Origin: Lachnospiraceae bacterium | Lineage (GTDB): Bacteria; Bacillota; Clostridia; Lachnospirales; Lachnospiraceae | Direction: 5' to 3' | DNA: 64,000 nucleotides | Assembly (NCBI GenBank): GCA_017618075.1 | Contig: JAFZUY010000024.1 | Location: 36,266-100,265 of the forward strand | Shown here: in pieces, positions 58,692 through 64,000 of the stretch | Layout of the letters: each line of letters starts with the position of its first letter | Numbering within the stretch: position 1 is the first letter of the stretch | Position numbers and translations under genes: made by a program | The notes under the pieces: model-generated | What the model was told of the DNA's origin: nothing | Database searches by the model: none | The model's input: the letters and a program-made list of their open reading frames with translations, nothing else

Positions 58692-59606
58692 ATGATTAAA
58701 AAATTAAAAGGTGGAAACGCCATATACGTTACGGACGACGAGAAACACCTCGTCTGCTCCAACACAAGAAATTCGGTCTATGTGCATGTTTTAAACACAT
58801 TCAAAACCGTTTTCCAGACCAAAACCGTCAGCAATGTCGCATATTATGCGATTTCGCCCGACGGAAAAACTCTTGCGGCCAAAAATACGAGCGGCGAGAT
58901 TGCGTTAATCAACCTGGAAACCGGCGAAGAAATCCTTCGAAACAAAATGCAGAAGAGCGAAGGCTATCCTCTGACATTTACGCGTGACGGAAAGTACGTT
59001 CTGGATTTTGACTGGGACGGCCGAACCATGCTTTTAGGCTTTGATAACAAGTGCAAAGTCCTGGATGATACCCTCAGAGAAGAAATGGGCGAAAGCGTCG
59101 GTTACCTGCAGTACGACCGCTTCGAAAACAATGTCTACAAGCTCGTAAAAGGCGGATATGTCAGCCTCGACACGGCGTATATTTCGCCCGCGGGCAAAAA
59201 CATCAAATATAAAAAACTTTGCACCCTGATTGACAGATTTCCCGACAGGGTCAGAGGGCTTTCAATCTGCCGCGAAAAGATTTATTACATCACGCGTGAG
59301 CGCGATTTTATGGTCGTTTGCAACAAGGAATTCAAAGAACTCGAGCGAATTCCGCTGCCGCCAGTTGTAAAAGACAGGCAGAATTATTTCCAGAGAGCGT
59401 GGGTTTCGCCCGAAGAGAAATATGTCTGCTTCAAAATGGCCGAGCCGTACACACTCATTTACGATCTTAAAAACATGGAGCTCGTAAAAGCATTAAAGTA
59501 CGATTTTGTCTGTGATTTTACGATGATTGAGAACGACACGCGATTTATTCTCGGTACCTGGGAAGGGGCTTACGTGGGCAGTATAGAGGATTTGAAATCA
59601 GAATAA
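58692..59606 (+). CDS. Beta-propeller-like hypothetical protein
   Basis: A 304-aa soluble protein with repeated strand units resembling WD40 or PQQ propeller blades (YAISPDGKTLAAKN near 55, then similar SPEEKYVCF near 237). There is no signal peptide, so it is cytosolic, perhaps a scaffold. GGGGAACAGC precedes the ATG. It is 12 bases after rsuA and 15 bases before the flavodoxin gene, likely one operon. Confidence 0.65.
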   Translation: MIKKLKGGNAIYVTDDEKHLVCSNTRNSVYVHVLNTFKTVFQTKTVSNVAYYAISPDGKTLAAKNTSGEIALINLETGEEILRNKMQKSEGYPLTFTRDGKYVLDFDWDGRTMLLGFDNKCKVLDDTLREEMGESVGYLQYDRFENNVYKLVKGGYVSLDTAYISPAGKNIKYKKLCTLIDRFPDRVRGLSICREKIYYITRERDFMVVCNKEFKELERIPLPPVVKDRQNYFQRAWVSPEEKYVCFKMAEPYTLIYDLKNMELVKALKYDFVCDFTMIENDTRFILGTWEGAYVGSIEDLKSE

Positions 59607-59621
59607 AAGGAGGGAACTATT

Positions 59622-60098
59622 ATGGGAAAAGTATTGGTAGCGTTTTTTAGCGCAAGCGGTGTAACCGCAGGGGTATCTAAGAAGCTGGCAGGTGCAATCG
59701 GCGCGGATTTGTACGAGATTGTGCCCGAGCAGGCTTACACAAATGCAGATTTAAACTGGATGGATAAGAAGAGCAGAAGTTCCGTCGAAATGAACGACAG
59801 ATCGTCGCGCCCCGCCATCGGCAACAAAGTCGATAACATGGAGCAGTACAGCACCGTGTTTGTGGGCTTTCCGATCTGGTGGTACAGAGAGCCGTCCATC
59901 ATCGACACATTCCTCGAGGCCTATGACTTTGCAGGCAAAACCATCGTGCCTTTTGCAACATCCGGCGGAAGCGGAATGGGCGATTCCTCGAATATCATGC
60001 AGTCAATCGTTAAGGGCGGTAATGTAGTCGAAGGCAAGCGCTTTTCAAGATCCGCTTCAGAAAATGAACTCAAGAAGTGGGCAGAAGAGTGGATTTAA
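59622..60098 (+). CDS. Flavodoxin-like protein
   Basis: A 158-aa flavodoxin-type protein. FFSASGVTAGVSKKLA at 8-23 is the phosphate-binding loop for FMN; FVGFPIWWYREPSIID near 85-100 is the family's typical tryptophan-containing segment, and FATSGGSGMGDS near 116-127 binds the isoalloxazine. It would carry electrons for reductases. AGGAGGG precedes the ATG. It closes the operon before a terminator. Confidence 0.85.
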   Translation: MGKVLVAFFSASGVTAGVSKKLAGAIGADLYEIVPEQAYTNADLNWMDKKSRSSVEMNDRSSRPAIGNKVDNMEQYSTVFVGFPIWWYREPSIIDTFLEAYDFAGKTIVPFATSGGSGMGDSSNIMQSIVKGGNVVEGKRFSRSASENELKKWAEEWI

Positions 60099-60123
60099 AC
60101 CTCATAAAAGAAGCAAAGATAAA

Positions 60124-60161
60124 GAATGTACGGAGCCTCAGTAAAGCTCCGTACATTTTTC
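60124..60161 (+). terminator. Intrinsic terminator
   Basis: AATGTACGGAGC and GCTCCGTACATT form a 12-bp stem; a T-run follows. Confidence 0.9.
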
Positions 60162-60173
60162 TTCAATTATCGG

Positions 60174-60202
60174 TTGACAAACTGACGCAGTTTTCATATA
60201 AT
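60174..60202 (+). promoter_or_regulatory. Consensus promoter of the tRNA pair
   Basis: TTGACA (60174-60179), exactly 17 bases, TATAAT (60197-60202): a perfect housekeeping promoter. Confidence 0.95.
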
Positions 60203-60232
60203 AACACTTGCGTCACGAAATAGCGGTCGCAA

Positions 60233-60307
60233 CGAGGTGTGGCTCAGTTTGGCTAGAGCACCTGGTTTGGGACCAGGGGGTCGCAGGTTCGAATCCTGTC
60301 ACCTCGA
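60233..60307 (+). tRNA. tRNA-Pro (anticodon UGG)
   Basis: Acceptor arms CGAGGTG / CACCTCG, anticodon loop TTTGGGA with anticodon TGG, T-arm GGTTCGAATCC. Discriminator base A at 60307; CCA is not encoded. Confidence 0.95.
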
Positions 60308-60324
60308 GTAGTGATTATATATAT

Positions 60325-60395
60325 GCAGGTGTGGTTCAATGGTAGAACATCAGCCTTCCAAGCTGAATACGTGGGTTCGATTCCCATCACCTGCT
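60325..60395 (+). tRNA. tRNA-Gly (anticodon UCC)
   Basis: Acceptor GCAGGTG / CACCTGC, anticodon loop CTTCCAA (anticodon TCC), T-arm GGTTCGATTCC; discriminator T at 60395, no CCA. Its 3' end is repeated downstream as described for the module array. Confidence 0.95.
60376..60394 (+). repeat. att-like repeat, copy in tRNA-Gly
   Basis: TTCGATTCCCATCACCTGC, the 3' end of tRNA-Gly, repeated exactly at 63821-63839. Confidence 0.85.
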
Positions 60396-60401
60396 TACAG
60401 A

Positions 60402-60427
60402 AAAACCAGGTCAGAAGACCTGGTTTT
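60402..60427 (+). terminator. Terminator of the tRNA transcript
   Basis: AACCAGGTC pairs with GACCTGGTT over a short AGAA loop, followed by TTTTTC. Confidence 0.85.
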
Positions 60428-60439
60428 TTCTGTATGCAG

Positions 60440-60574
60440 ACGAGACCTCGAACCCAGTGGGTTCGGTCTCGCCTGCCGGGTCTACGTTTCACTCCGGTCG
60501 TCGCAAAACCGAGGTCCACAGGACCTCGTGCGACGGTCGGCGCATAAACAGGCATCCACCGGATGCCATGCGCC
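60440..60574. repeat. GC-rich multi-hairpin block
   Basis: Three hairpins in a row: CGAGACC-CGAACCC / GGGTTCG-GTCTCG (60441-60471); CGTCGCA ... TGCGACG (60499-60535) enclosing CGAGGTCC-aca-GGACCTCG; and GGCGCAT with GGCATCC / GGATGCC and ATGCGCC (60539-60574). The last stem ends directly at a copy of the tRNA-Gly 3' end. No protein is encoded here. Confidence 0.85.
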
Positions 60575-60586
60575 CCATCACCTGCT
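60574..60586 (+). repeat. att-like repeat, second copy
   Basis: CCCATCACCTGCT, identical to 60383-60395 (end of tRNA-Gly). Confidence 0.75.
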
Positions 60587-60707
60587 CTTTTTTAATGATA
60601 CAAACCAATACTGACAGTAGAAAATAAAATCTTCAATTAGTATTGGCAGTCAGTTCTTTATGTATTATATTTTTGTTATCATAAAAAAAGAAAAGGACCG
60701 GTTCGTT

Positions 60708-61775
60708 ATGAAATTTAAATTAGGCGAAAACATCAGGAAAATGAGAAAAGAAAGATCCCTTACCCAGGAGGCTTTGGCAGAAGCTTTGGGAGTTACGGTC
60801 GGAGCGGTATACAAATGGGAAGCCGATATTTCGATTCCCGAAGTGGAAATGCTGGTTAGAATCGCAGATCTTTTCGACACTTCGGTGGATGCAATGCTCG
60901 GATACGAAGCAGCCGACAACCGCAAACAGTCAATTAGGGACAGGCTGACCATGTTCATATTCCAAAAAGACAAATCGGGACTAATCGAGGCTGAAAAAGC
61001 ATTAGTAAAATATCCAAACGATTATGGCATACTCCTGATCGCCGCACATATGTATTCAGGTTTCGGACAGGAAGAGAAGAATAAAGATTTGATGCTTAGA
61101 GCAATCGATCTTTTTGACAGAGCATCAAATATCGTTCCTCTGGACGTTGACCCCAAATACGGAAGAACAACTATTTTTGGCAATATAGCTCAGCTCTATT
61201 TTGCAATCGACGAACACGACAAAGCTCTTGAAATGTTAAAAAAGAATAACGAGGCAGGAGTTTTTGATTCACAGATTGGTTTTATGTCGGCACTTAATGG
61301 CGGTAAGGGCGAAGAGTGCCTGTCACAACTGGCATTAAGTTTTTGGGACAATACCAATCAGCTTATCAATATAACGCTGGGATTGTTTTTCTTTTATAAA
61401 AACCGCGGGGAAACAGAACGCATAAAAGAATTGACCAGATGGGGTAATGAATATATAAAAAGTCTTCAGAAAAACGAAGAACCGGGGTTCCTTGATTATA
61501 TGTCCGTAACATATCTTACACTGGAGAGTTTTGCTTATCTAAAAGATGGTGATGAAAAGAAGGCTCGGGAATTATTTCTTAATGCAAAAGAAATGGCTGA
61601 GAAATTTGATTCATCTCCGAATTTTCATCTCAATATCTGCAAACTGTTCGATTTTTCGACAAACATAAATACATATAATACACTTGGCAGAACAGCTGCT
61701 GAAGCTGTAGATACAATTATAAAGATGCTTGATGATAAAAAATTCTCTGCCATGTGTATGAAGTTGAACAAATAA
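60708..61775 (+). CDS. XRE regulator with TPR-like domain
   Basis: A 355-aa protein. Residues 5-65 are a Cro/C1 helix-turn-helix (RKERSLTQEALAEALGVTVG). The remaining 290 residues are helical TPR-like repeats with patterns such as LLIAAHMYSGFGQE and LEMLKKNNEAG, which would bind a peptide or protein partner. The family is frequent in Lachnospiraceae next to small membrane proteins. ATG at 60708 follows AAAAGGACC. It precedes the rhomboid gene by 26 bases. Confidence 0.8.
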   Translation: MKFKLGENIRKMRKERSLTQEALAEALGVTVGAVYKWEADISIPEVEMLVRIADLFDTSVDAMLGYEAADNRKQSIRDRLTMFIFQKDKSGLIEAEKALVKYPNDYGILLIAAHMYSGFGQEEKNKDLMLRAIDLFDRASNIVPLDVDPKYGRTTIFGNIAQLYFAIDEHDKALEMLKKNNEAGVFDSQIGFMSALNGGKGEECLSQLALSFWDNTNQLINITLGLFFFYKNRGETERIKELTRWGNEYIKSLQKNEEPGFLDYMSVTYLTLESFAYLKDGDEKKARELFLNAKEMAEKFDSSPNFHLNICKLFDFSTNINTYNTLGRTAAEAVDTIIKMLDDKKFSAMCMKLNK

Positions 61776-61801
61776 AAGATTAAAACTTTAGGGGGTTCTA
61801 T

Positions 61802-62485
61802 ATGAAAATCAGAAATATTTATTTTAAGAAAGGCATTCCGTTTTTTTGCCTGACGATTGCCGCATTATGCATAATCGTGACACTGATATCGCAGCTTATC
61901 GTATCAACTTATATGGCTTTTCTGTTTGTTTATCCGATTAAATATCCATGGCAGGTTATTACACATATTTTCCTTCAGGGAGCGCCTCAGGCGCTTATTC
62001 CTCCTGAATATCCCTCAGACTATGGTATAAGATTTACAATCGGTCATCTTGGATATAATTTACTTCTGATACTGCCTTTTGGAATCCTTGTTGAAAAAAT
62101 AATAGGAACCAAAAAGATGTTACCTATATTTGTTGCATCATGGTTGATAGATTTGATTGCCTGTATAATAATGGGCGTTTACTTTACTAAAAAAGGTGAA
62201 GAATTTGGCTGTCACGGTGCTTCCGGTTTGGCATTCTGCTTTGTGCCGATTGCATTATATGCGATATTTGTTCTTGGAAAAAAATACGGGTTTGGAAAGC
62301 TGTTTAAACAGGTTTCGTTTTATTTTCTGATTCCTTTTTCGTTATTAACGTTGTATATAGCAATAAGTCCTTTCGTGGCAGGAGTACCCTCCATGATTAT
62401 TCACCTTTCGGCTATAATTATCGGAGTGATATTTACTGTTGTTTATCGAAAGACGATTAATTCTTTTTTTGACGGGTGTCGTTAG
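61802..62485 (+). CDS. Rhomboid-family intramembrane protease
   Basis: A 227-aa protein with about six membrane helices. H82-x3-N86 in the second helix, G-A-S-G with S141 (CHGASGLAF), and H201 (SMIIHLSA) match the rhomboid catalytic Ser-His dyad and oxyanion residues. It would cleave membrane proteins near the bilayer. AGGGGGTTC precedes the ATG. Together with the XRE-TPR regulator it forms the second tRNA-anchored module; a 14-bp palindrome (62510-62523) and a terminator follow. Confidence 0.85.
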   Translation: MKIRNIYFKKGIPFFCLTIAALCIIVTLISQLIVSTYMAFLFVYPIKYPWQVITHIFLQGAPQALIPPEYPSDYGIRFTIGHLGYNLLLILPFGILVEKIIGTKKMLPIFVASWLIDLIACIIMGVYFTKKGEEFGCHGASGLAFCFVPIALYAIFVLGKKYGFGKLFKQVSFYFLIPFSLLTLYIAISPFVAGVPSMIIHLSAIIIGVIFTVVYRKTINSFFDGCR

Positions 62486-62509
62486 TGATATCCATTCTCA
62501 AATATGATA

Positions 62510-62523
62510 CACCAAATTTGGTG
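62510..62523. repeat. 14-bp perfect palindrome
   Basis: CACCAAATTTGGTG, extended on both sides by GAT/ATC. Lies 25 bases after the rhomboid gene. Confidence 0.7.
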
Positions 62524-62534
62524 CATCGTTCAAA

Positions 62535-62555
62535 TCCCGTATTTTCGGGCTTTTC
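62535..62555 (+). terminator. Terminator of the rhomboid module
   Basis: CCCGtattttCGGG followed by CTTTTCTTTT. A near-identical one ends the Fic module at 63786. Confidence 0.7.
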
Positions 62556-62577
62556 TTTTCGCCAAAAATTTCTATTC

Positions 62578-62590
62578 CTCATCACCTGCT
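62578..62590 (+). repeat. att-like repeat, third copy
   Basis: CTCATCACCTGCT differs from the tRNA-Gly end by one base; its left flank (GCCAAAAATTTCTATTCC) parallels that of the fourth copy (TCCCAAAATTTCGATTCC). Confidence 0.7.
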
Positions 62591-62600
62591 TATTTTTGAG

Positions 62601-62666
62601 TTCAATACTTGAATTTAAGTTCAGTTCGTTGTAAAATTGAACTTAAATAAGTGTACTGAACTTAAT
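62601..62666 (+). promoter_or_regulatory. Operator-like half-sites before the Fic gene
   Basis: TTAAGTTCA (62615-62623) is inverted relative to TGAACTTAA (62638-62646) and TGAACTTAA (62657-62665); the last two are 19 bases apart. A TTCAATACTTGAA palindrome lies to the left. Suggests repressor binding. Confidence 0.55.
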
Positions 62667-62691
62667 TTGCAATCAATTAGGAGCCAAATAA

Positions 62692-63759
62692 ATGCGAAAT
62701 TTCGACTATACACAATTAAGCAAAAAATCTTGGAATAACGATATTCTTTTGCTTTGCTCTAAAATCCATGAATGCAAGGGCAGGCAAGAATTATTCATCA
62801 GACAAAAACCTGCTCAGCTTACTAAATTAACTGAAATAGCACGAATACAGAGTACTGAAGCCTCCAACAGAATCGAAGGTATTGTAACAACCGATACCCG
62901 AATGAAGCAACTTTTTAAAGATAAGACAACACCAAGAAACCGGGATGAACGTGAAATATTAGGATATAGAGATGTATTAAATACTATTCATGAAAGTTAT
63001 GAATATATTAATATTGAGCCTAAACATATACTTCAGTTACATCGAGATTTATTTAAACATGCAGGCTTTTCCTATGGTGGAAACTTTAAGAACACTCAAA
63101 ATTATATTAAAGAAACCTTATCGGACGGAAGTGAGAAAATAAGATTTACACCTCTTGCACCATATGAAACTACGGAAGCAATCGAAAAGATTTGTAAAAG
63201 TTATAATGAAACCAATGCCTTGGAAATTGTTGATCCTTTAATACTTATTCCTGCTTTTATATGCGATTTCTTATGCATTCATCCTTTCAACGATGGTAAC
63301 GGAAGAATGAGTAGATTATTAACTCTTCTTCTGCTTTATAAAAGCGGCTATGAGGTTGGAAAATATATCAGTATAGAAAAACAAATTGAGAAAACAAAGG
63401 ATGTTTATTATGATGCCCTTCAGGATATAGATCTTGGATGGCATGAAGAACAGAATGACCCTACTCCGTTTATTAGATATATTCTTCAGATGATTCTTGC
63501 TTGTTATCTTGAGTTCGACGAAAGAGTCGGTATTATGGACGATGCCGGTGTAAAAAGCACATCTTATGATGTTGTAAAAGCCTTCGTGGATACTAAATTG
63601 GGCAAATTCACTGCTTCCGACGTCCTTGTCGGATGCCCCACGCTTGGAAGAACTTCAGCCTTTGCCGCATTAAAGAAATTAGTCGAAGAAGAATATATAG
63701 AAAAGCAAGGCGAAAGAAGAAATGCCTTTTATGTAAAAAGAAACGATTCAATTTGGTAG
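62692..63759 (+). CDS. Fic-domain AMP-transferase
   Basis: A 355-aa Fic protein. The inhibitory motif SNRIEG lies at 58-63 (class II, N-terminal helix), the catalytic motif HPFNDGNGRMSR at 197-208 (H197 catalytic), and a winged helix at the C-terminus (about 285-350, SDVLVGCPTLGRTSAFAALKKL). The N-terminal Fic_N part is complete. Such proteins add AMP to target proteins or to themselves. AGGAGCC precedes the ATG. It forms the third module, ended by a terminator and a copy of the tRNA-Gly end. Confidence 0.9.
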   Translation: MRNFDYTQLSKKSWNNDILLLCSKIHECKGRQELFIRQKPAQLTKLTEIARIQSTEASNRIEGIVTTDTRMKQLFKDKTTPRNRDEREILGYRDVLNTIHESYEYINIEPKHILQLHRDLFKHAGFSYGGNFKNTQNYIKETLSDGSEKIRFTPLAPYETTEAIEKICKSYNETNALEIVDPLILIPAFICDFLCIHPFNDGNGRMSRLLTLLLLYKSGYEVGKYISIEKQIEKTKDVYYDALQDIDLGWHEEQNDPTPFIRYILQMILACYLEFDERVGIMDDAGVKSTSYDVVKAFVDTKLGKFTASDVLVGCPTLGRTSAFAALKKLVEEEYIEKQGERRNAFYVKRNDSIW

Positions 63760-63785
63760 TCCCCTCGAGTTTTGTGCTTTAGAAA

Positions 63786-63807
63786 GCCCGTATTTTCGGG
63801 CTTTTTT
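63786..63807 (+). terminator. Terminator of the Fic module
   Basis: AGCCCGtattttCGGGCT followed by a T-run; matches the terminator at 62535. Confidence 0.85.
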
Positions 63808-63820
63808 AATCTCCCAAAAT

Positions 63821-63839
63821 TTCGATTCCCATCACCTGC
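63821..63839 (+). repeat. att-like repeat, fourth copy
   Basis: TTCGATTCCCATCACCTGC, an exact 19-bp copy of 60376-60394. Confidence 0.9.
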
Positions 63840-63866
63840 CCGCAAGAAAGACCTCAGGAAATGAAG

Positions 63867-63886
63867 TGAACCCCAAATGTTGGACA
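63867..63886. mobile_element. IS3-type element end
   Basis: TGAACCCCAAATGTTGGACA resembles the terminal inverted repeat of IS3/IS150-group elements and sits 13 bases beyond the stop of the transposase remnant on the other strand. Confidence 0.6.
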
Positions 63887-63899
63887 CTTTAATTAATTG

Positions 63900-64000
63900 T
63901 TAAGCAACTTCTATGGACTTAGTTCTGTATTGCACAGGACTAAGTCCTTTTAGTTTTTCTTTTATCCTTTTATTGTTGTAATAATCTATATATTCTTTTA
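63900..64000 (-). CDS. IS3-family transposase C-terminus (cut by window end)
   Basis: Only the last 32 codons are in the window, on the minus strand: [20 protein letters not shown] then [12 protein letters not shown] and stop, the characteristic C-terminus of IS3/IS150 OrfB integrases (YxxYYNxxRI...LxGLSPxxYR). The rest lies beyond 64000. Whether the copy is intact cannot be known. Confidence 0.85.
   Translation of the reverse strand, partial: KEYIDYYNNKRIKEKLKGLSPVQYRTKSIEVA

Noticed and set aside
60253-60614. Open frames across the two tRNAs and hairpin block
   Set aside because: They read through tRNA genes and palindromes; their translation is nonsense-like.
60396-63839. Complete integrative element with its own integrase
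   Set aside because: No tyrosine or serine recombinase gene is seen between the att-like copies.

Overview
The window looks like a chromosomal stretch of a low-to-mid G+C anaerobic Firmicute, most likely a Lachnospiraceae member of the Butyrivibrio/Pseudobutyrivibrio kind. This is inference from AGGAGG-type ribosome sites, many extended -10 promoters (TGGTATAAT), Rpn-type PD-(D/E)XK transposase genes, InlB-repeat/LysM surface proteins, zinc-ribbon membrane proteins and a c-di-GMP riboswitch. No rRNA or universal marker protein is present to fix the genus.

Layout. 0-5.5 kb: vWA protein, small XRE regulator, TIR protein with two zinc ribbons, an unknown, an alpha/beta hydrolase, a metallo-beta-lactamase-fold protein and a DUF5131 protein. 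5.5-10 kb: zinc-ribbon/membrane pair facing a 494-aa membrane-hairpin protein, then a MATE exporter. 10-21.3 kb: Rpn nuclease, an orphan subtilase-prodomain-like protein, Smr protein, lipoproteins, AbrB/RelE toxin-antitoxin pair, a LexA-box gene, a 52-bp tandem hairpin array, WYL regulator, ATPase, macrodomain protein, CPBP protease and an AbiE type IV toxin-antitoxin pair. 21.3-26.7 kb: a structured non-coding block, a c-di-GMP-I riboswitch driving a 1189-aa surface protein, a phosphatase remnant and small proteins. 26.7-44.5 kb: an AT-rich defence island (HNH, methyltransferase, NERD nuclease, complete type I restriction-modification with an extra gene between hsdS and hsdR, HEPN-like proteins, a DUF262-HNH protein and membrane/zinc-ribbon proteins). 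44.5-49.4 kb: small acidic and zinc-ribbon proteins, nitroreductase, AlkZ-related protein, second Rpn nuclease. 49.4-53.8 kb: an AT-rich two-gene unit (1027-aa phosphoribosyltransferase-fold protein plus nucleoside-phosphorylase-fold protein) behind a candidate structured RNA; this is the best candidate for an undescribed system. 53.8-60.2 kb: acyltransferase, membrane proteins, ADP-ribosylglycohydrolase, BrnT/BrnA, RsuA, beta-propeller protein, flavodoxin. 60.2-64 kb: tRNA-Pro and tRNA-Gly, then modules each ending in a copy of the tRNA-Gly 3' end (hairpin block; XRE-TPR plus rhomboid; Fic), and the end of an IS3-type transposase.

How the genes fit together. Housekeeping genes are few; much of the window is accessory DNA: several toxin-antitoxin or defence loci, two Rpn elements, an IS end, dispersed GGGACGG hairpin repeats and a tRNA-anchored module array. 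The two AT-rich blocks stand out from their more GC-rich flanks and were probably acquired. Regulation visible in the sequence includes a c-di-GMP riboswitch, a LexA box, attenuator-like leaders and many intrinsic terminators. Everything here was read by eye; no database search was possible.
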